Made by a program: the position numbers and the translations under genes. Positions 17,086-25,826 of a stretch of 50,613 nt of DNA are shown here, one piece after another. Every line of letters begins with the position of its first letter. Position 1 is the stretch's first letter. The notes beneath the pieces are model-generated. The model searched no databases. It was not told the origin of the DNA and was given only the letters and a program-made list of their open reading frames with translations. Source of the DNA: Fidelibacterota bacterium UBA2125 (GTDB lineage Bacteria; Fidelibacterota; Marinisomatia; Marinisomatales; S15-B10); NCBI GenBank assembly GCA_002329125.1, contig DCXX01000150.1:1-50613 (forward strand). The letters run 5' to 3'.

Positions 17086-17765
17086 TGGAGTCGTTTCATT
17101 CCAGGCAAAGTTCAAAGGTCATGGCCGGCATTCTCGCTGTTTTTTGGGTTGTTGTACTCTATCTTGTCCTCAATGTAACACGGATCGACCCCGATCAGCA
17201 GATGGCTCAAAAGATTTTTTACTACCATGTGCCGTCTGCCTGGGTTGCGGGGCTTGGTTACCTTGTTGTTATGTTTGCGGGAGTCCTCTATCTTACTAAA
17301 AAAGATGAGAAGTGGGATCATCTAGGGCTGGCTGCGGCGGAACTGGGGACACTCTTTTGTGCTCTTGTTCTGATTACTGGGCCCATCTGGGCGAAACCCA
17401 TCTGGGGTGCTCCGTGGAGCTGGGAGCCACGTCTCACCACTGTACTCATTATGTTTCTCATTTATATAGGATACTTTATGGTACGCAATTTCGGTGATGA
17501 GGGGGAGCGGACTCGTAGAATATCAGCGGTCTTAGGCATTGCAGCATTTTTTAATGTTCCTATCATCTATGTTTCAGTAAAGTTTTGGGCTGCCGATGCC
17601 CAACTTCACCCGCAGCCAGCTATGAGCCAGCAGTCTCCTGATGTTTTCTGGACCTTTATGCTTTCACTTTTGGTTTTCACCCTGTTGTTTGTCCATCTAC
17701 TTCGTTTTAGAGTTCATATTCTGAAACTACGTTCTATAGTGCTGGGAATGCGATATGATGTATAA
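17085..17765 (+). CDS. ccmC: Haem handling protein CcmC
   Basis: CcmC loads haem onto CcmE. Haem-ligand histidines are visible in FYYHVPSAWVA and AQLHPQPA. The WWD region reads IWGAPWSWEPRLTT, so Glu stands where Asp (WDxRLT) is usual. The protein has six membrane helices and 226 residues, as expected. ccmD begins within its last eleven bases. The altered WWD motif may go with the Cys-type CcmE, but such changes may also simply be lineage drift. Confidence 0.92.
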   Translation: MESFHSRQSSKVMAGILAVFWVVVLYLVLNVTRIDPDQQMAQKIFYYHVPSAWVAGLGYLVVMFAGVLYLTKKDEKWDHLGLAAAELGTLFCALVLITGPIWAKPIWGAPWSWEPRLTTVLIMFLIYIGYFMVRNFGDEGERTRRISAVLGIAAFFNVPIIYVSVKFWAADAQLHPQPAMSQQSPDVFWTFMLSLLVFTLLFVHLLRFRVHILKLRSIVLGMRYDV

Positions 17766-17904
17766 ATACTTCGGCTTTTTTCTTGCCGCTTTCTTGGTAA
17801 TTTCTGTAGCTATTTGTAGTTGGATTTACGTCATCTACCAACAGGAGAAAGAATTGTTGACAGAATTAAAAAGATTGAACACAAGTAAGAGTGAAGTAGA
17901 ATAG
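17755..17904 (+). CDS. ccmD: Small membrane protein CcmD
   Basis: A 49-residue frame begins with ATGATG inside the end of ccmC. It has one membrane helix (FFLAAFLVISVAICSWIYVIY) followed by a charged tail (QQEKELLTELKRLN), the layout of CcmD, which holds CcmE to CcmABC. CcmD proteins conserve little sequence, so the call rests on size, topology and position immediately after ccmC. It is followed five bases later by the GAPDH gene. Confidence 0.75.
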   Translation: MMYKYFGFFLAAFLVISVAICSWIYVIYQQEKELLTELKRLNTSKSEVE

Positions 17905-17909
17905 TTATT

Positions 17910-18977
17910 ATGTCTAAGAAAACAGTTCACGTTGTAGGTACAGGAACCATTGGAGAACCTCTTATTGGTCTCCTCTCCGATTACAAGGAATCGCTCGGTA
18001 TAGATGAGGTCACTTTTCACAAGAATTCACCACTCACCTATGAGCGTGCTAAAGTAAAAGACCTTATTAGACGTGGTTCCGCGCTTGCTGTTGATGAGGA
18101 GAAGGTGGAAAGTTTCAACGAGATTGGTCTAGAACCCTCTTTCACCGCTGAAGAGGCCATCAAAGGTGCTTCCGTAGTCATAGACTGTACGCCGAAAGGG
18201 ATCGGTCACCAGAATAAGCACAAGTACTACGAGAAGTTTTTAGATGATGGGAGAGGTTTTTTGGCGCAGGGGAGTGAACAAGGTTTTGGTATGAAGTATG
18301 CTCGAGGGATCAACGATACGGCTCTCGTTAACAGTGATGATCAGTTCGTTCAGATCGTATCCTGTAACACGCACAATATTGCAGCATTGACAAAATCAAT
18401 TAGCATGGTTGGCGATTCCGAAACTTTGGATGAAGGTCGGTTCGTCTGCATTCGCAGGTCCTCCGATATCAGCCAGACCGGTACTTTTGTACCGGCCCCC
18501 GAGGTGGGTGAGCACGGCTCCGAGGAGTTCGGGACCCATCACGCTCGGGATGCATACGAACTGTTTCAGACCATTGATCGGACCCCCCATCTATTTTCCT
18601 CAGCTATGAAAACCAATTCTCAGTATATGCATGTCATCTGGTTCAATTTGGAGCTCAAGGAAACTTTGACGTTGAATGATGTCATTGATAGACTGGATGC
18701 CAATCCGCTTATTGCCCTCACTGAGAAGACCAGTTCCGGCTCTGTTTTTTCCTTTGGACGTGACCATGGCCACTTTGGTAGAATTCTTAACCAGACAGTT
18801 GTTTCTGTTCCCACTCTGGCCGTACACGGTGGTAACGAGGTGGTTGGCTACTGTTTTACTCCTCAGGACGGGAACTCGCTCCTCAGTTCCATCGCTGCCG
18901 CCACATATTTTCTTTATCCTGATTCATATGAAGAGAAGATTCAGATACTGAGCCACCTCATCTTCTCTGAGGTTTAA
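17910..18977 (+). CDS. Archaeal-type (type II) glyceraldehyde-3-phosphate dehydrogenase homologue
   Basis: The 355-residue protein follows the layout of archaeal GAPDH (TIGR01546 type) and not bacterial GapA. It has an N-terminal Rossmann motif (GTGTIGEP), VVIDCTPKGIGHQNK (archaeal: DTTPNGVG), the catalytic Cys152 in VSCNTHN (archaeal VSCNTT), CIRRSSD, a THHARDAYELF stretch matching archaeal SHHAKDV, and MHVIWFNLELKETLTLNDV. The archaeal enzyme oxidises glyceraldehyde 3-phosphate with NAD(P)+. The residue after CNT is His here, and the N-terminal motif differs from the usual GYGTIG, so activity on a related sugar phosphate is possible. The gene follows ccmD by five bases but has no obvious tie to haem. 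Catalytic role is inferred. Confidence 0.78.
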   Translation: MSKKTVHVVGTGTIGEPLIGLLSDYKESLGIDEVTFHKNSPLTYERAKVKDLIRRGSALAVDEEKVESFNEIGLEPSFTAEEAIKGASVVIDCTPKGIGHQNKHKYYEKFLDDGRGFLAQGSEQGFGMKYARGINDTALVNSDDQFVQIVSCNTHNIAALTKSISMVGDSETLDEGRFVCIRRSSDISQTGTFVPAPEVGEHGSEEFGTHHARDAYELFQTIDRTPHLFSSAMKTNSQYMHVIWFNLELKETLTLNDVIDRLDANPLIALTEKTSSGSVFSFGRDHGHFGRILNQTVVSVPTLAVHGGNEVVGYCFTPQDGNSLLSSIAAATYFLYPDSYEEKIQILSHLIFSEV

Positions 18978-19065
18978 TACTACCTTTCATTATCACATTT
19001 GGTCAGTCTCATTTCTGAGGCGTAACTTTTCCTGATGAGTAAAATTCAACTGAGTAGAAAGAATA

Positions 19066-20454
19066 ATGTCTAACACAGCTGAAGAAATTGAAATCCGGTT
19101 CAGAGATGACCTGATTTCTTCTCAACTTATTGAGACGGAATCTTCAGGGCTTCTTGCAGTGTCCGGTGGTATCGATTCGGTGGTGATGGTTTATCTTTTC
19201 GCCCAGGTACGGGATAATTTCAGGCTTACTCTTGCTATTGCTCATTTCAATCACTCCCTCCGGGGTGAGGAATCGGATGCAGATGAGGATTTTGTAAAAG
19301 ATCTGGCGAAAGCGCTGGGTATGCCATTCTTTTCAGAAAAATGGGCGTCATCAGAACGGGGTAACTGGGAAGAAAGGGCCAGGGAAGCGCGGTACAGTTT
19401 CCTGAATAAAACGCGCAAACAATTAGGTTATGACTGGATCGCCACGGCCCACCATGCAGATGACCAGGCTGAGACGCTTCTTATGCGGCTTGTGGAGGGG
19501 AGTGGTTATCGTGGTTTGAGGGGGATTTCGGAGCGGAACGGGAAAGTTGTTCGGCCACTGCTAAAATTCAGTAAGGCTGAATTCACCCATTATGCCGGTG
19601 AGAACGAGATTTCCTTTCGGGAAGATTCCTCCAATCAGGATACTCGTTTCCGGAGAAACAGAATCCGGGAAAATATTTTACCACAAATCAAAAAGTTGAA
19701 CCCTCATTTTTCACAAACAGCCCAAAGAACCGCATCCAACATGGTGGAGATTGCGGAATGGGTAAAAGAACATTTGCACGACCTTTACGGGAGGGCTGTT
19801 TCAGTTTCTGACAATGGCCTTATTCAAATCGATGAAAAAGAATTAAAGAAAGTTTCCTCGTTCCTTCAGAAGGAATTGGTGAGGGAAGTAGTGAATGAAA
19901 ACGATATTCCCTGGCGCGGTCATGTTTGGAACAACCTCAACCATTTTCTTGAAAAGGCGACTGTAGGAGATATAATGTTTTTACCGGGGGATTGCAAAAT
20001 TCTTAAAGATCGTGATCGATTCCTCGTTATGAGGGAAACAGATTTGGAAGATCTCAATGCTTTTCAACTGGATACCACCACACCTGTCTCCTTAAAGGTG
20101 GGAGGCCACAATTTCACCATGGACCTAACAAAAGAGCCAACTTTTTCCTCCGATGGTGATACCGAGTTCATTGATTTTGACCAGCTTGACCATGAATCGC
20201 TTTATCTTCGCCTTTGGCAAGCGGGCGACAGGATGGTACCGCTCGGCATGAGCGGGCATAAAAAAGTGAGTGATATTCTGGTTGATGCCAAAGTGGACAG
20301 ATTTTCAAAGATGTCACAGTATGTCCTGACATCCGGCCATGAGATCGTCTGGCTCTGCGGGCTTCGGCTGAATAACAAGTTCAAGGTGACGTCTTCCACT
20401 TCCTCTGTGGCGCGATTGAACTGGAGCCACGCTGAAAGACCGGAGGCAAATTGA
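19066..20454 (+). CDS. tilS: tRNA(Ile)-lysidine synthase TilS
   Basis: TilS puts lysine on C34 of the tRNA-Ile that reads AUA, using ATP. The PP-loop is AVSGGIDSVV and the family signature AIAHFNHSLRGEESDADE follows. ATAHHADDQAETLLMRL, GYRGLRGI and RPLL complete the N-terminal domain, and RFRRNRIRENILPQ marks the linker. The C-terminal TilS substrate-binding domain is visible (LRLWQAGDRMVPLGMSGHKK). Length of 462 residues is normal. An 88-bp gap precedes it, with no terminator hairpin that I can see. The stop overlaps the hpt start by four bases. Confidence 0.95.
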   Translation: MSNTAEEIEIRFRDDLISSQLIETESSGLLAVSGGIDSVVMVYLFAQVRDNFRLTLAIAHFNHSLRGEESDADEDFVKDLAKALGMPFFSEKWASSERGNWEERAREARYSFLNKTRKQLGYDWIATAHHADDQAETLLMRLVEGSGYRGLRGISERNGKVVRPLLKFSKAEFTHYAGENEISFREDSSNQDTRFRRNRIRENILPQIKKLNPHFSQTAQRTASNMVEIAEWVKEHLHDLYGRAVSVSDNGLIQIDEKELKKVSSFLQKELVREVVNENDIPWRGHVWNNLNHFLEKATVGDIMFLPGDCKILKDRDRFLVMRETDLEDLNAFQLDTTTPVSLKVGGHNFTMDLTKEPTFSSDGDTEFIDFDQLDHESLYLRLWQAGDRMVPLGMSGHKKVSDILVDAKVDRFSKMSQYVLTSGHEIVWLCGLRLNNKFKVTSSTSSVARLNWSHAERPEAN

Positions 20455-20972
20455 AAGAGTTTCTGTCAGAGCAAGTCATACGTGATCGTGTCCGTGAGAT
20501 GGCTGCAGAGATATCAAAGGATTACAGTGATCACGCACCCATTTTTGTAGGTATCCTAAACGGTAGTTTCATCTTTATGGCTGATCTTCTGCGTGAATTG
20601 ACAGTGGATTCTGAAGTTGATTTTTTGAAAGTTTCCAGTTACGATGGCACCGAGTCCTCCGGTACCGTACATCTGCTTAAAGATATCTCAGCCGAAATTA
20701 CCGGCCGGGACATTATTATTGTGGAAGATATTATTGACTCAGGTTTAACCATTAACTTTATTGTTCGCAGGCTGAAAGAATCTGATCCTTCGTCAGTGGC
20801 TGTGGCAACTTTGCTTTTCAAAAAAGAGGTTGCCCAACTAAATTTTGATCCTGATTACATCGGATTTACAATCCCTCCGGATTTTGTAGTAGGATATGGC
20901 TTGGATCATAATCAAAAAATGCGGAACCTCAGGAATATTTGTGTGTTGGATCAAGAGGATATAACTGCGTGA
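20451..20972 (+). CDS. hpt: Hypoxanthine phosphoribosyltransferase
   Basis: The enzyme salvages hypoxanthine and guanine with PRPP. The PRPP-binding loop is VEDIIDSGLTI, the N-terminal GILNGSFIFMADLLREL loop is typical, and VDFLKVSSYDGTESSG contains the flexible loop. FVVGYGLDHNQKMRNL is the usual C-terminal signature. Length of 173 residues is normal. The start is TTG in TTGA, overlapping the tilS stop, with GGAGG about seven bases upstream. The tilS-hpt-ftsH order is a widespread bacterial arrangement. Confidence 0.95.
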   Translation: MKEFLSEQVIRDRVREMAAEISKDYSDHAPIFVGILNGSFIFMADLLRELTVDSEVDFLKVSSYDGTESSGTVHLLKDISAEITGRDIIIVEDIIDSGLTINFIVRRLKESDPSSVAVATLLFKKEVAQLNFDPDYIGFTIPPDFVVGYGLDHNQKMRNLRNICVLDQEDITA

Positions 20973-22987
20973 CACAGAAGACCGACAAAAAAGATCATAA
21001 ATCTCCCTCTCAGAATAAACCTGGCGGCGAAGGTGAAAACAAGTTCCAGTGGAAACAGGCTGGGAAAACATCTGTTGTCTGGATTGTTGTTCTTGTTGTG
21101 GCCATTTTCCTCTCGAACCTTTTTACTGCCAAGAACCGCAATGAAGTAGAGGTTCAATATTTTCAGTATAAGGATTTCCTTACGTCAGGGGCCATCCTGG
21201 AGGCTGAAGTCATTGAAAAAGAATTCCACGGAAAGCTTAAGGAACCCCAGGAGATCTTTCGCGAAGGGCAAAAGGTTGCTGATTATACCCAGTTCGTTGT
21301 GACGCTACCCTATGTGGATGAGACAATCTTGGCTGAATGGGATCAGTTTCAGGTTAAGTACAGTTTCCGGGAGCGGAAAGTGGATTGGTTCAGCTATCTA
21401 CTCAGCATGGGGCCGTGGCTGCTTCTCATAGTATTCTGGATCTTTATCATGAGAAGGATGCAAGGAGGCATGGGCGGAGGCGGCCTCTTCAACTTCGGTA
21501 GGAGTAAAGCTCGCCTTTGGGTTGAGGATAAGCCGAAGATCAATTTTGATAAAGTGGCTGGTTGCGAAGAGGCTAAACAGGAATTAAGTGAAATAATCAC
21601 TTTTCTGAAAAGTCCTGAACAGTTTCAAAAATTAGGTGGGCGCATTCCAAAGGGTGTCCTTTTACTGGGTCCACCTGGAACAGGGAAAACGCTCCTTGCC
21701 CGCGCGGTGGCGGGAGAAGCGGGCGTTCCATTTTTCAGTCTTAGTGGTGCGGATTTTGTGGAAATGTTTGTCGGTGTCGGTGCATCCCGCGTTCGGGATC
21801 TTTTCGAACAGGGGAAAAAAAACTCCCCAGCCATAATCTTCATCGATGAGATTGATGCTGTTGGGCGTCATCGAGGTGCCGGCTTGGGCGGAGGCCACGA
21901 CGAACGCGAGCAGACCCTCAATGCCCTCTTGGTGGAAATGGACGGTTTTGAATCCACCACCAATGTGATACTCCTGGCCGCTACGAACCGGCCGGATGTA
22001 CTAGACAATGCACTATTGAGACCAGGTAGATTCGATCGGCAGGTAGTGGTGGATATTCCTGACCTCCGCGGAAGAGAAGGGATCATGAAAGTCCACTCAG
22101 AAGATATTCCTCTTGCTAAGGATGTGGATCTCCAAGTTTTGGCCAAAGGGACTCCTGGGCTGGTGGGCGCCGATCTTGCAAACCTGGTTAATGAAGCTTC
22201 TTTGCTGGCTGCCAGGGATGGAAAATCGAAAGTTTATATGGAAGACTTTGAGTCAGCTAAAGACAAAGTAATGATGGGTGTTGAGCGGAAAAGTATGATT
22301 ATCAGTGATGAAGAGAAAGAATTGACGGCCTACCACGAGTCTGGTCACGCCCTTGTAGCCAAACTTATGCCCAAGGCTGATCCAGTCTACAAAGTGTCAA
22401 TTATTCCCCGGGGGCGTTCTCTTGGTGTAACAGCACAGCTTCCCATGGACGAAAAACACAACTACTCTGAGTCTTATATTAAAACTCGGTTGAATGTTCT
22501 CCTCGGTGGTCGTGCTGCGGAAAAACTTGTATTCAACGAACTGACTACGGGTGGCGGAAATGACATAGAAGTAGCCACAGCAATGGCTCGTAAAATGGTG
22601 TGCGAGTGGGGGATGAGTGATCTTGTGGGCCCCTTAACATTTGGAAAGAAAGATGAAGAAATCTTTTTGGGGAGAGAAATTGCGACCAAACGTGATTACA
22701 GCGAAAGCACCGCAATAAAAATAGATGAGGAGGTGAATCGAATTATTCGTGAGGCTGAAAAGGAAGCAATGAAACTGCTGAAAGATAACGAGAACAAGCT
22801 TCATCGCGTGGCCAAGGAATTATTAAAGTATGAAACTATTGACGAGAATGATCTTGAAAAAATTATGGCAGGTAAACGCCTGAGACGCCGCCGCTCAAAA
22901 TCTGCCAATGGCGCCAAAGATGGTAAAGCTAAAGAATCGGCCTCTAAAACTTCTGAAGAAAAAAAAGTGACGGAAAAGTCTGCCTGA
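20969..22987 (+). CDS. ftsH: ATP-dependent zinc metalloprotease FtsH
   Basis: FtsH is the membrane AAA+ protease that degrades damaged membrane proteins and selected regulators. It has an N-terminal helix (VVWIVVLVVAIFLSNLF), a periplasmic domain of about 95 residues, a second helix (WLLLIVFWIFIMRRMQGG), the AAA domain with Walker A GPPGTGKT near residue 234, the SRH region (ATNRPDVLD...RPGRFDR), and the zinc site HESGH near residue 455. A basic, low-complexity tail rich in K, S and E ends the protein. The start is GTG at 20969 in GTGA, overlapping the hpt stop, with AGAGGA upstream. Length is 672 residues. Confidence 0.96.
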   Translation: MTQKTDKKDHKSPSQNKPGGEGENKFQWKQAGKTSVVWIVVLVVAIFLSNLFTAKNRNEVEVQYFQYKDFLTSGAILEAEVIEKEFHGKLKEPQEIFREGQKVADYTQFVVTLPYVDETILAEWDQFQVKYSFRERKVDWFSYLLSMGPWLLLIVFWIFIMRRMQGGMGGGGLFNFGRSKARLWVEDKPKINFDKVAGCEEAKQELSEIITFLKSPEQFQKLGGRIPKGVLLLGPPGTGKTLLARAVAGEAGVPFFSLSGADFVEMFVGVGASRVRDLFEQGKKNSPAIIFIDEIDAVGRHRGAGLGGGHDEREQTLNALLVEMDGFESTTNVILLAATNRPDVLDNALLRPGRFDRQVVVDIPDLRGREGIMKVHSEDIPLAKDVDLQVLAKGTPGLVGADLANLVNEASLLAARDGKSKVYMEDFESAKDKVMMGVERKSMIISDEEKELTAYHESGHALVAKLMPKADPVYKVSIIPRGRSLGVTAQLPMDEKHNYSESYIKTRLNVLLGGRAAEKLVFNELTTGGGNDIEVATAMARKMVCEWGMSDLVGPLTFGKKDEEIFLGREIATKRDYSESTAIKIDEEVNRIIREAEKEAMKLLKDNENKLHRVAKELLKYETIDENDLEKIMAGKRLRRRRSKSANGAKDGKAKESASKTSEEKKVTEKSA

Positions 22988-23043
22988 GAACTAACCTTCC
23001 CACATCTCCACTCAAAAATGGAGTGGAATCAAATACCAGACAA

Positions 23044-23874
23044 ATGATGGACCAGTTGATGCTTGAGGAGCGGACGCTCCTTATGGGGATCTTGAACGTG
23101 ACGTCTGATTCTTTCTCTGATGGTGGTCTGTACCTCAGCAAAAATGCAGCGGTGGACCGTGCTCTTCAAATGGTCCATGAAGGAGCAGACATCATTGATA
23201 TTGGCGGTGAATCGACCCGGCCGGGTGCTGAACCGGTTAGTGAGGAAGAGGAGCTGAGTCGTGTATTACCCGTGGTTGAAGCCCTGGTATCAGGGGTAAA
23301 TGTCCCCATTTCGATCGACACGTATAAATCAACTGTGGCAAACCTGTGTCTTGAGGCAGGTGCAACTATCGTTAATGACATTTCTGCTTTACGTTTTGAT
23401 GACGCCATGACGGAACTTGTTGCAAATTATAGTGCTTATGTTGTACTGATGCATATGAAAGGTACGCCCCGGAATATGCAGGATGCGCCTGATTACAGTG
23501 ATGTTGTGGGCGAGGTAGAGGTATTCTTTGAAGAGAGGATCACCGCTGCCAAATCCGGTGGTATAGCTAGAGAACGTATCATACTCGATCCTGGCATAGG
23601 TTTCGGAAAGACTCCTGTTCACAACTTTACCATTTTGAGTGATTTGGAGCGAATTTCGGGTCTCGGATTTCCTCTTTTGGTCGGACCGTCAAGGAAATCC
23701 TTTATAGGAATAACTCTGGACCTTCCGAAAAACGAGAGAGTAGAGGGTACCGCTGCATCCGTTACTGCCGCCGTACTGAACGGCGCAAAGATTGTCCGTG
23801 TTCATGATGTGAAAGAAATGAAGCGCGTAATAACCATCACCGATTCAATTTCTGCCGTTAGGGGTGAGGCATGA
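23044..23874 (+). CDS. folP: Dihydropteroate synthase FolP
   Basis: FolP joins p-aminobenzoate to the pterin diphosphate in folate synthesis and is the sulfonamide target. All signatures are present: LLMGILNVTSDSFSDGG, IIDIGGESTRPGAEPV, PISIDTYKS, VNDISAL, LMHMKGTPRNMQ, DPGIGFGKT, VGPSRKSFIG and RVHDV. I place the start at ATG 23044; a GTG at 23023 would add seven unconserved residues, and neither has a clear ribosome binding site. It ends in ATGA, sharing four bases with cdaA, a pairing common in the FCB group and Firmicutes-like glmM clusters aside. Confidence 0.93.
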   Translation: MMDQLMLEERTLLMGILNVTSDSFSDGGLYLSKNAAVDRALQMVHEGADIIDIGGESTRPGAEPVSEEEELSRVLPVVEALVSGVNVPISIDTYKSTVANLCLEAGATIVNDISALRFDDAMTELVANYSAYVVLMHMKGTPRNMQDAPDYSDVVGEVEVFFEERITAAKSGGIARERIILDPGIGFGKTPVHNFTILSDLERISGLGFPLLVGPSRKSFIGITLDLPKNERVEGTAASVTAAVLNGAKIVRVHDVKEMKRVITITDSISAVRGEA

Positions 23875-24644
23875 CGCTCTTCAAAGTTGGCTTTTTCACC
23901 ATTACTGTGCTTGATATTATCGATATCCTGCTGGTGACATGGCTGTTCATCAAACTGTACAACTATTTCCGCGGTACCCGTGCCGGTCAAATGTTGATAG
24001 GGCTCATCATAATTCTTCTCTCCTCTTTCATCTTTCGTGCAATCGGCATGAGTGGTATGACATGGATCGTGAATCAGGTCCAGACGGTTTGGGTGGTGGC
24101 ATTTGTCATACTTTTTCAGCCGGAGTTGCGGCGACTATTGATTTACGTCGGTACAACACGGTTTTTTCAGCGACTATTTCGCGTGGGAAGCTCCACCACT
24201 ATCGATTCAGTAGTTGATGCCACCACAAAATTGCAGGAAAAGGGCTGGGGAGCCATCATTGTTCTTCAGAGGGATACTGGGCTCAAAAACATTAAAGAAG
24301 CAGGTACCCATGTCAAAGCTGAAATCAGTTCACCTCTACTGGTATCAATTTTCAATCCTGGATCTCCTTTGCACGATGGCGCTGTTATTATTCAGAACAA
24401 TATTATCGAAGCAGCACAGTGTATTTTACCCTTGACGGAAAGTGAGATGATCGATCCGGAAATGGGGACGCGCCACAGGGCAGCACTTGGTATTAGTGAA
24501 GAGACAGATGTTATCGCCATTGTGGTATCCGAAGAAAAAAAGCAGGTTTCGGTGGCTGTCAATGGTGTTTTTCAATTGAATCTAGATGAACTTTCTTTAA
24601 AGGGCTTTCTGAATGAAAACCTCTTCCTAAGTTCAGGCGAGTGA
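23871..24644 (+). CDS. cdaA: Diadenylate cyclase CdaA (c-di-AMP synthase)
   Basis: CdaA makes cyclic di-AMP from two ATP. Three N-terminal membrane helices are visible (DIIDILLVTWLFI, MLIGLIIILLSSFIF, VVAFVILFQ), followed by the DAC domain: PELRRLLIYVG, the catalytic DGA motif at Asp169 (LHDGAVII) and the RHR motif at 201-203 (GTRHRAALGISE), then VIAIVVSEE. Length of 257 residues is typical. c-di-AMP commonly controls potassium and osmolyte transport and cell-wall state. The DHH phosphoesterase at 4352 is a candidate partner in its breakdown. No CdaR-type regulator is adjacent. Confidence 0.94.
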   Translation: MTLFKVGFFTITVLDIIDILLVTWLFIKLYNYFRGTRAGQMLIGLIIILLSSFIFRAIGMSGMTWIVNQVQTVWVVAFVILFQPELRRLLIYVGTTRFFQRLFRVGSSTTIDSVVDATTKLQEKGWGAIIVLQRDTGLKNIKEAGTHVKAEISSPLLVSIFNPGSPLHDGAVIIQNNIIEAAQCILPLTESEMIDPEMGTRHRAALGISEETDVIAIVVSEEKKQVSVAVNGVFQLNLDELSLKGFLNENLFLSSGE

Positions 24645-24693
24645 TTGAGATTCCATCAGGGCTTCAGTAATTTCACACCTGATTATTGGCGAT

Positions 24694-25825
24694 ATGGATC
24701 CTTCTGAACTCAAAGATAAATTTCAAACCCTCCATAAAAGATTTAACAATCTTCGGGGGTATCTTTGACTTGACCTCTTTGGAGGACAAGCTCTCCCAAC
24801 TTAGAGCCCAAACAGTCGCCGGAGATTTTTGGGACAACACCTCTTCCGCACAGACTATTCTCAAGAAGATATCCATGATAGAAAAAGAGCTGGAACTGTG
24901 GAATGGTGCTCAAAGAAAAAAGGACGACTGTGAAGTGCTTCTTACTTTCTTGGAAGAAGAAGAAGATTCTGCTTCTCGAAGTGAGTTTCAATCAGAATTG
25001 GATGAACTCCAGAAGACTGTTGATGACCTGGAGTTGCGGCTTATTCTCAGCGGGACGGAAGATGCAAACGACGCCATACTCACCATTCATCCCGGTGCTG
25101 GTGGGACGGAATCCCAGGATTGGGCTGAAATGTTGTATAGAATGTATGTTCGGTGGATTGAAAGGAAAGGGTTCTCTTACTCAATCATCGATTTCCAACC
25201 TGGAGATGAAGCGGGCATTAAAGATGTTACGCTGGAAGTGGAGGGAGAGTATGCCTACGGACTGTTGAAAGCGGAGGTGGGTGTTCACAGACTTGTGCGG
25301 ATATCCCCTTTCGATGCATCGAACCGTCGACATACGTCATTTGCTTCTATTTTTGTCTACCCCTCCATAGATGAGGAGATTGAGGTGGAGGTGAAGCCTG
25401 ATGAACTCCGGATTGATACCTATCGCGCCAGCGGTGCCGGCGGACAGCATGTGAATAAGACTGATTCAGCCGTCAGAATTACCCATATTCCCACGAAAAT
25501 TGTGGTGCAATGTCAGAATGAGCGGTCCCAGCATAAAAACAAAGCCACAGCTATGAAGATTCTGAAGGCAAAGCTCTATCAGAAATATGTGGAAGAACAG
25601 GCTGAGTCCATTAAGGAACTTGAGAGTCAGAAAACAGACATCGGATGGGGTAGCCAGATAAGGTCTTACGTTTTTCATCCCTATATTATGGTAAAAGATC
25701 ACAGAACAAAGCTTGAAGTGGGGGATGGTAAAAGGGTTATGGACGGTGATCTTGACGAATTAATAAAGACTTATCTCCTCATGGTTGCAACAGATAGAAC
25801 AAAAGTCAAAATGGCCGAGAGCTAA
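24694..25825 (+). CDS. prfB: Peptide chain release factor 2, made by programmed +1 frameshift
   Basis: RF2 ends translation at UGA and UAA. The zero frame runs from ATG 24694 for 24 codons (MDPSELKDKFQ ... LRGYL) to an in-frame TGA at 24766-24768. The site reads GGGGGTATCTTTGAC, the known prfB slippery element (CTT TGA C preceded by an SD-like G-rich tract). Slipping one base forward at CTT continues as DLTSLEDKLSQLR to the stop at 25825, giving 376 residues. The RF2 anticodon-like tripeptide SPF is in VRISPFDASNRR and the catalytic GGQ in GAGGQHVNKTDSAVR. Low RF2 should raise frameshifting, so the gene is self-regulated. lysS follows one base later. Confidence 0.96.
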
Positions 25826-25826
25826 C

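Noticed and set aside
24686..24766. prfB as a frameshifted pseudogene, or prfB starting at 24686 in one frame
   Set aside because: The CTT TGA C site with an upstream G-rich tract is the established programmed frameshift signal, and the rest of RF2 is intact.
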